This document shows, piece by piece, positions 1 through 7,194 of a stretch of 33,914 bases of DNA (positions are counted from its first letter, which is position 1; each line of letters begins with the position of its first letter). The stretch is from an uncultured Burkholderiales bacterium (GTDB lineage: Bacteria > Pseudomonadota > Gammaproteobacteria > Burkholderiales > Casimicrobiaceae): assembly GCA_937944385.1 (NCBI GenBank), contig CALDYQ010000019.1, positions 1 through 33,914 on the forward strand, written 5' to 3'. The position numbers were made by a program, and so were the translations under genes. The notes below the pieces were generated by a model. The model did not search any database. It saw only the letters and a list, made by a program, of their open reading frames with translations, and had not been told where the DNA came from.

Positions 1-924
1 CCCGTGCTCTCGGCACGGTTTGGGTCGACGCTGGCGCGACAGGTGGCCCAAGCGTTGCAAGCCACGGCTGTACAAGACATCTGGGAATTCGGCGCGGGCA
101 CGGGGGCGCTCGCAGCACAACTGATCGACACGCTCCACACCCTCGGTCTGCCTCCACCTCGCTACCACATCGTGGAGCTGTCGGCACCCTTGCGTCAGCG
201 GCAGGCCGAACGGCTCGCGCGCTGGGCTGGGCGTGTGCACTGGCACGATCGCTTGCCCCAGGTCATCGAGGGCGTGGTGCTGGGCAACGAAGTGTTGGAC
301 GCCATGCCGGTCAAGCTGCTGCACCGCGCCGATGGCGTGTGGCACGAGCGCGGCGTGGCGTGGGACGAGGCGGCGGGTCGCTTCGTTTGGCAGGACCGTG
401 CCACCGACTTGCGCCCGCCGTGCGTGATCGACGGTGAGCACGACTACCTGACCGAAATCCACCCGCAGGCCGAGGCCTTCGTGCGCACGGTGGGCGAGCG
501 GTTGCGGCGTGGCGCGGCCTTCTTCATCGACTATGGCTTCCCCGAACATGAGTACTACCATCCCCAGCGCATCATGGGGACCTTGATGTGCCACCGGGCG
601 CACCGCGCGGACGCCGATCCGCTGACTGAGGTGGGTGCCAAGGACATCACCGCGCACGTCAATTTCACCGGTATCGCCCTGGCGGCGCAGCACACGGGGC
701 TGGAGGTGCTGGGCTACACCAGTCAAGGGCGTTTTTTGCTCAATGCCGGGCTGCTCGACGGCCTGGACGATGCGCCCCTGCCCGAGCGTGTCGCGGCCCT
801 GAAGCTGGTGCATGAGCACGAGATGGGCGAGCTCTTCAAGGTCATCGGCTTGGCACCACCCGTCAGCAGCCGGGGCTGGGTGCCGATGGGCTTTGCGCAC
901 GGCGACCGCACCCACACCCTGTAA
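1..924 (+). CDS. MidA-type SAM-dependent methyltransferase (5'-truncated)
   Basis: The reading frame is open through the first base, so the true start lies outside the window. The GTG at position 4 is probably internal. The visible 307 residues are the bulk of a class I SAM-dependent methyltransferase of the MidA/NDUFAF7 family (DUF185). Motif I is WEFGAGTGALAAQL, where the glycine-rich loop binds SAM, and the family-typical NEVLDAMPVKLL follows about 65 residues later. In mitochondria NDUFAF7 methylates an arginine of a complex I subunit; the bacterial substrate is not established. About 70 N-terminal residues are missing compared with usual members. A DUF2905 gene begins 12 bp downstream on the same strand, so the two may be co-transcribed. 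Family assignment is good; biological role is uncertain. Confidence 0.85.
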   Translation, partial: PVLSARFGSTLARQVAQALQATAVQDIWEFGAGTGALAAQLIDTLHTLGLPPPRYHIVELSAPLRQRQAERLARWAGRVHWHDRLPQVIEGVVLGNEVLDAMPVKLLHRADGVWHERGVAWDEAAGRFVWQDRATDLRPPCVIDGEHDYLTEIHPQAEAFVRTVGERLRRGAAFFIDYGFPEHEYYHPQRIMGTLMCHRAHRADADPLTEVGAKDITAHVNFTGIALAAQHTGLEVLGYTSQGRFLLNAGLLDGLDDAPLPERVAALKLVHEHEMGELFKVIGLAPPVSSRGWVPMGFAHGDRTHTL

Positions 925-936
925 CCCAGGCGCGCC

Positions 937-1131
937 ATGATCCGCTGGATGATCGTCATCTTTTTGGCGCTGGTGCTGATCAGTTGGATGACGCCGCTGC
1001 TGCGCCGCCTGGGCTTGGGTCGCTTGCCAGGCGATTTGCATTTCCGCCTGTTCGGGCGCGAATGGTTCATTCCGTTGACCAGCACCATCGTGCTGAGTCT
1101 GCTGGCGTCGGCCATCGCGCGCTGGATCTGA
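937..1131 (+). CDS. DUF2905 small membrane protein
   Basis: This 64-residue protein has a hydrophobic N-terminal helix (about residues 3-20), a middle segment LGRLPGDLHFR that is characteristic of the DUF2905 family, and a second hydrophobic helix near the C terminus (about 45-60). It is predicted to be an inner-membrane protein with two spans. The function of the family is unknown. It starts with ATG 12 bp after the methyltransferase stop and probably shares its transcript. Full length looks intact. Confidence 0.85.
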   Translation: MIRWMIVIFLALVLISWMTPLLRRLGLGRLPGDLHFRLFGREWFIPLTSTIVLSLLASAIARWI

Positions 1132-1150
1132 CGCCATGCGCGGCGCGCGA

Positions 1151-1172
1151 AATACCCTATGGAGTAGGTATT
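1151..1172. promoter_or_regulatory. Inverted repeat upstream of trxC, possible operator
   Basis: Perfect 6-bp arms AATACC (1151-1156) and GGTATT (1167-1172) flank a 10-bp centre. An alternative symmetry, CCTA/TAGG, is centred one half-base away. The site is 57 bp before the trxC ATG. ATACC/GGTAT-type arms recall operators of CsoR/CstR-family repressors, and a CsoR-family gene lies about 1.9 kb away. A MerR-type site is an alternative. The pairing with a regulator is inference. Confidence 0.4.
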
Positions 1173-1229
1173 GAAACTGCTGCAAGGCGCCCCATTTTCT
1201 GCGCATACCCGTTTTGCTTGGAGCGCTGC

Positions 1230-1679
1230 ATGTCCACCGAACCCCTGCACATCGTCTGTCCCCATTGCCACACCACCAACCGGGTCCGGGCCGATCAGCT
1301 CGACCAGGCACCAGATTGCGGCCGGTGTCACCGCCCACTCTTCGAGGGGCACCCCGTCGCGTTGGATGCCGATGCCTTCGAGCGCCACGTGGGGCGCAGC
1401 CAAATCCCGGTACTGGTGGATTTCTGGGCGCCGTGGTGTGGTCCGTGCCGCATGATGGCACCCGCCTTCGAAGCCGCCGCGCGGCAACTGGAGCCGCGTG
1501 TGCGGCTGGCCAAAGTCAACACGGAGGAAGAGCAGGGCTTGGCAGCGCGCTACGGTATCCGCAGCATCCCAACGCTGGCGCTGTTCGTCGGCGGGCGCGA
1601 GGTGGCTCGCCAGGCCGGTGCCATGGGGCAGGCCGATATCGTACGGTGGGTGCAGGCTGCGCTGGCCGGCAGACCGTGA
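1230..1679 (+). CDS. trxC: Thioredoxin 2 (zinc-ribbon thioredoxin TrxC)
   Basis: This 149-residue cytoplasmic protein has two parts. An N-terminal zinc ribbon carries two CxxC pairs (CPHC near residue 11 and CGRC near residue 30). A thioredoxin domain from about residue 45 carries the active site WAPWCGPCRMM and the cis-proline loop SIPTLALF. TrxC reduces protein disulfides and is usually linked to oxidative stress; the zinc ribbon separates it from TrxA. The chosen ATG gives the standard N terminus directly before the first CxxC. Frames that extend upstream add no conserved sequence. An inverted repeat 57 bp upstream may be an operator. The gene converges on cca. Confidence 0.95.
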   Translation: MSTEPLHIVCPHCHTTNRVRADQLDQAPDCGRCHRPLFEGHPVALDADAFERHVGRSQIPVLVDFWAPWCGPCRMMAPAFEAAARQLEPRVRLAKVNTEEEQGLAARYGIRSIPTLALFVGGREVARQAGAMGQADIVRWVQAALAGRP

Positions 1680-1704
1680 GTCTGGCGAACCGCGCAGACA
1701 ACAC

Positions 1705-3012
1705 TCAAGCCGTGAGTGCGGCGGCGATGGCGTGCTGGCGCGCCTGCTCGATGGCCGCGCCAATGCGCGGGCCCAGATCGCGGGCGTGCGGATGGCGGCT
1801 CTGTGTCTGTTGTGCCACAGAGGCCGTGTCCACCGCCAGCGCTGCGCGCAGGGCGGTCCGCAAGCGGTCGGCCTGGGGGTAGGGGTTTGCCTCGTGGTGC
1901 AGGCGGCCGCGGGCGTCACATTCGCAAGCCAAAAGCACCTGTTCGAAGCGCTCTGGGCGGCGCAGCGCATCGCAGCGCTGCAGCAGACGCAGTGTGGCGG
2001 CGGCCCCCAAGTGCTCGCAGCGGTGGATGTGGCCATGCTCGCGCGCCACCACCTCGGCCAGTTCGCGGCACTCGCGCGGCACGCGCCAGCGCTCGCTCAC
2101 CACACGCAGCAGCTTGACGCTGCGCTCCTCGTGGCCAAGGTGACGGGGCAGCACCGCCGATGGCGTGGTGCCCTTGCCCAGGTCATGACACAAGCAGGCA
2201 TAGCGGGTGGTCAGCGGGGCCCCCAGGCGGGCGCTCATGTCCAGCACCATCTCCAGGTGCAGGCCGGTGTCCACCTCGGGGTGGTAGTCGGCCCGCTGTG
2301 GCACGCCCCACAGGCGGTCCACCTCCGGCAGCAGCACGCGCAGCGCGCCACACTCGCGCAGCACCTGCAGCATGCGCGAGGGGCGCAGCTCCATCAGCCC
2401 GCGCGAGAGTTCCTGCCACACCCGCTCGGGCACCAGGTGGTCCACCTCGCCGTGTTCCACCATCGCGCGCATCAGCGCCAGCGTCTCGGGTGCCACGGTG
2501 AAATCGGGCCAACGCGCCGCAAAACGCGCCATGCGCAGGATACGCACCGGGTCCTCGGCGAAGGCGGGTGTGACATGGCGCAGCACCTTCTCGCGCAAAT
2601 CGCGCCGGCCGCCGTAAGGGTCGATCAGGCGCGCATCGGCGGGGTCGAAGCGACCCTGCGCATCCAGCGCTGCGACGGGCAGTGCCATGGCGTTGATGGT
2701 CAAATCGCGCCGGGCCAGGTCCTGCTCCAGCGTCACGCTGGGGTCGGCGAAAAAGTCGAAGCCGTGATAGCCGCGCGCGGTTTTGCGCTCGGTGCGCGCC
2801 AGCGCATACTCCTCGTGCGTGTGCGGGTGCAAAAAGACAGGAAAGTCCCGCCCCACGGGCAGAAAGCCCTGCGCCACCATCGCCTCGGGCGTGGCACCGA
2901 CCACCACCCAGTCGCGGTCGGCATGGGCAGTGCCGTCGGGCCGCTGGTGCGCCAGGTGAAAGGCTCCAAGCAAGCCGTCGCGCACCGCGCCGCCAACCAG
3001 GTAGATCTGCAC
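1705..3012 (-). CDS. cca: CCA tRNA nucleotidyltransferase with HD domain
   Basis: The product adds or repairs the 3'-terminal CCA of tRNAs using CTP and ATP. It is a class II nucleotidyltransferase: [10 protein letters not shown] and the metal-binding DRD of ADRDWVVVG form the head, and [10 protein letters not shown] and [12 protein letters not shown] follow. An HD phosphohydrolase domain with LCHDLGKG lies in the C-terminal half, as in the E. coli enzyme (412 residues; here 435). I place the start at the GTG giving (V/M)[12 protein letters not shown], which matches family N termini. It lies 11 bp after the stop of the CsoR-like gene. A longer in-frame start would overlap that gene almost entirely and adds nothing recognisable. 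The GTG start and tight spacing suggest co-transcription with the repressor gene. Confidence 0.95.
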   Translation of the reverse strand: MQIYLVGGAVRDGLLGAFHLAHQRPDGTAHADRDWVVVGATPEAMVAQGFLPVGRDFPVFLHPHTHEEYALARTERKTARGYHGFDFFADPSVTLEQDLARRDLTINAMALPVAALDAQGRFDPADARLIDPYGGRRDLREKVLRHVTPAFAEDPVRILRMARFAARWPDFTVAPETLALMRAMVEHGEVDHLVPERVWQELSRGLMELRPSRMLQVLRECGALRVLLPEVDRLWGVPQRADYHPEVDTGLHLEMVLDMSARLGAPLTTRYACLCHDLGKGTTPSAVLPRHLGHEERSVKLLRVVSERWRVPRECRELAEVVAREHGHIHRCEHLGAAATLRLLQRCDALRRPERFEQVLLACECDARGRLHHEANPYPQADRLRTALRAALAVDTASVAQQTQSRHPHARDLGPRIGAAIEQARQHAIAAALTA

Positions 3013-3023
3013 CGTGGGCGCGA

Positions 3024-3353
3024 TCAGGCGTACTTTTCCAGAATGCGCGTGGAGCGTTCGACCTCGCGCATCGTCTCTTCGTCGGAGACGGCCACCGACT
3101 CCATCACGGAGCAGGCCATCATGCGAAAAAACGCCTTGTCCATGGCTTTGCGTGCTGCCGACATCTGCTGGGCGACGTCTTCGCACGGCCGGCCGGATTC
3201 CACCATCTCGATCAAGGCGCGCACCTGGCCCTCGATGCGCTTCAAGCGGTTGACCACATCCCGCTGATGCTCGTCACGGTAGCGCGACGGCTGCGCAGCG
3301 GCCGGGTTCGTTTCGGCCGAGCGGCACTCGCCGCTTGGGGTGGAGTCACTCAT
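3024..3353 (-). CDS. CsoR/FrmR-family (DUF156) repressor with displaced second cysteine
   Basis: This is a 109-residue all-helical DNA-binding repressor of the CsoR/RcnR/FrmR/CstR family. Seen in the sequence: the helix [22 protein letters not shown] (the RLKRxxGQ core), then [18 protein letters not shown] with the conserved first cysteine Cys57. Family sensors then carry a His 25 and a Cys 29 residues later (CsoR, FrmR), or only a Cys 29 later (CstR). Here those positions are Ser82 and Ser86. The only nearby thiol is Cys81, 24 residues after Cys57. The Cu(I) site of CsoR is therefore not present in standard form, and thiol or persulfide chemistry, or another ligand, is plausible. The effector is unknown. 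The N-terminal 25 residues are a variable tail with one extra cysteine (Cys10). Confidence 0.9.
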   Translation of the reverse strand: MSDSTPSGECRSAETNPAAAQPSRYRDEHQRDVVNRLKRIEGQVRALIEMVESGRPCEDVAQQMSAARKAMDKAFFRMMACSVMESVAVSDEETMREVERSTRILEKYA

Positions 3354-3463
3354 GTCGACGCCCTTCGCGTATTCGATGAAGACCACGAGTGTGCCAAAAA
3401 ACCGGCGTGCTGGGCACTGGGTGAAGACTGGCCGCCAATCGACACTCGTGCGGCGGCCACTTG

Positions 3464-4420
3464 CTAACGGCGCAGGTGCGCGGTGCGGCGAATGCCGATG
3501 AGGGGGTCCGCAGGGCCATCCAAGTCCAAGTAGCGGGCCGCGATCGGCTCCACCGGGCTGGGGGTCAGGCCCAGGTCGGTCAGGGTCGGCAGGGTGCCGC
3601 TGGCGACATTGTCCACTTCCATCGAACGCAGGTTGTCGGTGCTCAGCAGCGGCTCGCCCGGCATCAGCTCCATCATCAGTGCCTGGAGATACGCCAATGC
3701 ACGCGGCAAGGCGATCACCGGCCGCGGGTGGCCGCTGAGCCGTCCGGCCAGCCGGACCAAGTCGGCCAGTGTCCAGACCTCTGGGCCGACCGCCTCGAAG
3801 GTGCGGCCGATGGTGTCGTCGCGCTGCAAGCAGGTGACGATGGCCTGCGCCACGTCGCCCACCCACACCGGCTGAAAGCGCGCGTGCGCCCCGGCCAGCG
3901 GCACCACCGGCAGGCTGCGCTGCAGTTGCGCGAACAGGTTCAAAAAGCGGTCCTCGGCACCGAAGATGACGCTCGGACGCAACACAGTCAAGGCCAGGCC
4001 CGATGCGGCAGTCTGCTGCAAAACGGCTTCTCCCTCGCCCTTGGTTTGCTGGTAGAGGGACGGTCCCTTGGGATCGGCACCCAGCGCGCTGACGTGCACG
4101 AGGCGGTGCACGCCGGTGGCCAACATCGCCTGGGCCAGCCGCTGCGGAAAAGCCACATGCACCTGCTCGAAGCGGCGTCGGCTGCCCTGCAGCACCGCAA
4201 TCAGGTTGACGACGGCGTCGTGGCCCGGCAACAGCCCCTCGAGCACGCGGTCGCGGCCCACGTCGGCCGTGCGGACATCCACCATGGGCAGCATTTGCAC
4301 CACTTTGGCGTGTTCGGGGTGGCGGGTCGGCACGGTCACGCGCACGCCCAGGCGGGTGAGATGTTCGCAAACGTGGCGGCCGACAAAGCCGGTTCCGCCC
4401 AGTACCAGCACATGTTTCAT
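3464..4420 (-). CDS. NDUFA9-like NAD(P)-binding SDR protein
   Basis: This 318-residue atypical short-chain dehydrogenase belongs to the family annotated as complex I NDUFA9 subunit family protein. The N terminus MKHVLVLGGTGFVGRHV holds the GxxGxxG dinucleotide-binding loop. The segment LVHVSALGADPKGPSLYQQTKGEGE provides the YxxxK-like pair. In mitochondria NDUFA9 is a structural complex I subunit that binds NADPH. In bacteria the role is not settled, and quinone or epimerase-like functions are also proposed. No signal peptide is evident. The gene lies between slt and the CsoR-like gene on the same strand, with gaps of 46 and 110 bp. Confidence 0.88.
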   Translation of the reverse strand: MKHVLVLGGTGFVGRHVCEHLTRLGVRVTVPTRHPEHAKVVQMLPMVDVRTADVGRDRVLEGLLPGHDAVVNLIAVLQGSRRRFEQVHVAFPQRLAQAMLATGVHRLVHVSALGADPKGPSLYQQTKGEGEAVLQQTAASGLALTVLRPSVIFGAEDRFLNLFAQLQRSLPVVPLAGAHARFQPVWVGDVAQAIVTCLQRDDTIGRTFEAVGPEVWTLADLVRLAGRLSGHPRPVIALPRALAYLQALMMELMPGEPLLSTDNLRSMEVDNVASGTLPTLTDLGLTPSPVEPIAARYLDLDGPADPLIGIRRTAHLRR

Positions 4421-4466
4421 CGTGTCCTCGCTACGCAGATTGCCGTCTCGGATGCGGCCGCCGCCG

Positions 4467-6449
4467 TCATGGAAGGTCCGTATCCGGTGCCCGGGCCGTT
4501 GCCAGACGGGGGCCGATGCGCCCCAGTCGGCTGCTCAGGCGCTGCGGCTGGCCGGTCAGGATGGCGGCGTAAACCGTGGTATTCGACAGTACCCGTTTGA
4601 CATAGTCGCGCGTCTCGTCAAACGGAATGTTTTCGATCCAGACCGCCGCCTCCAGTTCCGGCCCTCGGCGCCATTGGCGTGGGCGTCCCGGGCCCGCATT
4701 GTAGGCCGCGGCAGCCATCGCCATCGAGCCTTCGAAGTCGTCCAGCGCCAGTTTGAGGTAGGCGGTGCCGATCTGCACATTGACCTCGGGATCGGTGATC
4801 TGGCTGGGTTCAAACCCGCTGAGGCCGATTTTGCGCGCGGTCCAGCGCGCCGTTGCGGGCATCACCTGCATCAGCCCCGACGCCCCGACGTGGGAGCGCG
4901 CATCGCTGACGAAGCGGCTTTCCTGCCGGATCAGGCCATAAACATAGGCGGGGTCGAGCCCGATTTCGCTCGCGCGGCGCACGACCAACTCGCGCAGCGG
5001 TGTGGGAAAGCGTTGCGCCATGTCGATGGCCTCGCGGGTGCGGCTGCTGGTGTTGATGCAACGGTCCCACACGGCCCGTTCACAAGCCCATTGCGCGGCG
5101 GCCAGCAGCTCTCGCTCACTCAGCCCGCCCGGGGTGTGCAGCGCGACTTCATAGTGCCATTCGCGCACGCCCTCGCTGCGCAGGCCCAGCTCGATGGCCA
5201 GCAGTGCCCGCTGCAGGCCAGCGTTGGCCCGGATGGCCGCGCGCTCGGCCGGGGTGGGCGGCGGCGGGGCTGGTGGGAGGGTGAATGGCTGGCCCAGCGC
5301 CTCGGCGGCCAGCATCTCGTAAAAACCGTCGCCGCCGGCGATGCGGGCGTACGCCTGGCGGGCGGCGGCAGCGTCTTCGGGCCGGCCGCTGGCGTGCAGC
5401 GCACGCGCCAGCCAGTAGGTCCAGGTTGGGTCCTGGCGCTGCTTGTCGCCCATGTGCTCGATGGTTCGGCGCACGGCAGCCCAGTCGCCGGCGCGCAGGG
5501 CTGCGCGCGCCTTCCACGCTCGCCAGTCGTCGGGCAGCAGGGCGTCGTCCGCTCGAGCGAAATGCTGCAGCGCATCGTCCGACAACCGCTGGGCGGCCCG
5601 TTTGCCGATGGCACCCCAGACCCAGGCCTGTTCCTCGGCAGTGAGCTGGGTGCGCCAGCGCAGGTGTGCGGCCTCCTGCGCGGCGGCCGACGGGTCTTGC
5701 GTGGCCAGCCGGATCAGCGCCAAGGTGACGATCTCCTGGGTCCGGTGGCGCAAGGCGGTGACTTTGCCGTCCAGATAGCGCTGTGGGGCCTGGTAGGCTT
5801 GCTCCACCAGCGGCACCCATTGCGGATTGAGCAAACCGACCGCCTGGGTGGCGATGGCCAGCCGCCCCGCCTCCACGCCCAGGCGCGCGCGCTGCCAGGC
5901 CACATCCGGCACCAGCGCACCGGCCTGGATCAGCCGTCCCGCAGCGGCGGCACAGCCAGGCGCTGCCGTTCGTTGTGCCAGCCAGGTGTCACGCACCTCG
6001 GCCGCGACATCGCGCGGCGCGGCCAAGCCGGTCTCTACCCGTGCCAGCGCGGTGTAGCAGTGCACCTCGGCGTCGTCGTTCATGCGGAAGGCGGCGACCT
6101 CCTGCAGCAACGTCGGCCAGTCCCGGCGCGCGCCCAGCAGCCGCAGCCAGTCGTTGCGCAGCCGGTCCTCCCAGTAGGTGCCGCGCCAGCGGACCAAAAA
6201 CAGGCGGATTTCGTCCGCGCTGGCCACCTCCAGCCGTGCCCGCAGCGTCCAGTAGGCGGCCAGCGGCTCCAGCGGATGTCCCTGCACCTGGGGCAGCAGG
6301 CTGGCCAAGCGGCCCGCATCGCCTCTTTGGAAGGCGGCCTGCATCTCGGCCAACGCCTGCTGCGCCGCCGTCGCGCGTGCTGTTGTGTCGCTGGCGGCCC
6401 ACAGCGGCGGGGCACCCAGCAACGTTGCTGCCACGCAAACCCGTGTCAT
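4467..6449 (-). CDS. slt: Soluble lytic murein transglycosylase
   Basis: The product cleaves the MurNAc-GlcNAc bond of peptidoglycan in the periplasm, forming 1,6-anhydro ends. The 660-residue protein begins with a short signal peptide (hydrophobic VCVAATLLGAPPLWA, cleavage near residue 18-20). It continues with a long alpha-helical superhelical region (about 25-480), as in Slt70 (645 residues), and ends with the catalytic domain. There GLIRQESRF supplies the catalytic Glu510, GLMQVMPATA follows, and AAYNAGPGRPRQW completes the goose-type lysozyme fold. I chose the ATG that begins the signal peptide. An in-frame start farther upstream would run into the divergent fau gene and puts no export signal at the N terminus. 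Confidence 0.93.
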   Translation of the reverse strand: MTRVCVAATLLGAPPLWAASDTTARATAAQQALAEMQAAFQRGDAGRLASLLPQVQGHPLEPLAAYWTLRARLEVASADEIRLFLVRWRGTYWEDRLRNDWLRLLGARRDWPTLLQEVAAFRMNDDAEVHCYTALARVETGLAAPRDVAAEVRDTWLAQRTAAPGCAAAAGRLIQAGALVPDVAWQRARLGVEAGRLAIATQAVGLLNPQWVPLVEQAYQAPQRYLDGKVTALRHRTQEIVTLALIRLATQDPSAAAQEAAHLRWRTQLTAEEQAWVWGAIGKRAAQRLSDDALQHFARADDALLPDDWRAWKARAALRAGDWAAVRRTIEHMGDKQRQDPTWTYWLARALHASGRPEDAAAARQAYARIAGGDGFYEMLAAEALGQPFTLPPAPPPPTPAERAAIRANAGLQRALLAIELGLRSEGVREWHYEVALHTPGGLSERELLAAAQWACERAVWDRCINTSSRTREAIDMAQRFPTPLRELVVRRASEIGLDPAYVYGLIRQESRFVSDARSHVGASGLMQVMPATARWTARKIGLSGFEPSQITDPEVNVQIGTAYLKLALDDFEGSMAMAAAAYNAGPGRPRQWRRGPELEAAVWIENIPFDETRDYVKRVLSNTTVYAAILTGQPQRLSSRLGRIGPRLATARAPDTDLP

Positions 6450-6558
6450 CCAGCGGCGCAGCGGTAAGATGGCAGCAAACCTGGTCGCGCTCCGCGCGAC
6501 GCTATGGCACCAATCCAGCGCCCTGCGGCGCACACATATCAGACCCATAAGGGCGATT

Positions 6559-7191
6559 ATGGAGAACATCGACCCCAAACGCCAGGGCGAGGAGACCGAT
6601 CCCGCTGCCCGCAAGCGCCACTGGCGCCAGCGGCTGGTGGCCGAGCGCCAGCGGATGTCCGACCGGCTGGCGCGCAACGAGGCCCTGCAGCGCGTCATGC
6701 GGGTGTGGTTGGTGGAGCGGGCCGATACCGTGGTCGGGGCCTACTGGCCCATCAAGGGCGAGTTCGATCCACTGCCTGCGCTGCACCGCTGGCAGGAAGC
6801 CGCCAACGTCGAAGACGCGCGCGCCGCGCGTCAGCAGCGGCGCATCGCGCTGCCGGTGATCGACAAGGTGGCGGCCACGCTGCGCTTTCACGTCTGGTAC
6901 CCCGGCTGCCCGATGGAGGAGGACGCCTACGGCATCCCCAAGCCGAAGGATACCGAGGTGGTACAGCCTACGCTGCTGTTCGTGCCCTGCGTCGGCTACG
7001 GACCCGCAGGCGTGCGGCTTGGCTACGGCGGCGGTTTTTACGACCGCACGCTGGCGCAGCTGCAGCCCCGGCCAACGACCGTTGGCCTGGCCTATGCCAG
7101 CGCCTTTGTGCCGTGGCTGCAGCCCGAGCCGCACGATGTGCCGCTCGACGCCATCCTGACCGACCAGGGCGTGGCCTGGCCGGTGGAGTAA
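6559..7191 (+). CDS. fau: 5-formyltetrahydrofolate cyclo-ligase
   Basis: The enzyme converts 5-formyl-THF to 5,10-methenyl-THF with ATP, returning stored folate to the one-carbon pool. Seen: a basic N-terminal helix (ARKRHWRQRLVAERQRM), YWPIKGEFDPLP in the middle, and the diagnostic C-terminal block VPCVGYGPAGVRLGYGGGFYDRTLA that binds ATP and folate. Length 210 residues is slightly above the usual 180-200. The start is the ATG preceded by AGGG at close spacing. A longer in-frame extension crosses the slt signal peptide region and is not conserved-looking. The 109-bp gap to slt holds both divergent promoters and is too short for a 6S RNA gene, which often neighbours fau. It converges on icmF with only 3 bp between stop codons. 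Confidence 0.95.
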   Translation: MENIDPKRQGEETDPAARKRHWRQRLVAERQRMSDRLARNEALQRVMRVWLVERADTVVGAYWPIKGEFDPLPALHRWQEAANVEDARAARQQRRIALPVIDKVAATLRFHVWYPGCPMEEDAYGIPKPKDTEVVQPTLLFVPCVGYGPAGVRLGYGGGFYDRTLAQLQPRPTTVGLAYASAFVPWLQPEPHDVPLDAILTDQGVAWPVE

Positions 7192-7194
7192 GGT

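Noticed and set aside
1498-3267. 589-codon plus-strand frame over cca
   Set aside because: It is a GC-rich shadow of cca, full of His/Gln/Ala runs, with no recognisable motif.
4068-6467. 799-codon plus-strand frame over slt and the NDUFA9-like gene
   Set aside because: Shadow of two well-supported minus-strand genes; no domain signatures.
6450-6558. Possible 6S RNA gene next to fau
   Set aside because: The gap is 109 bp, shorter than a 6S RNA, and no long bulged hairpin was seen.
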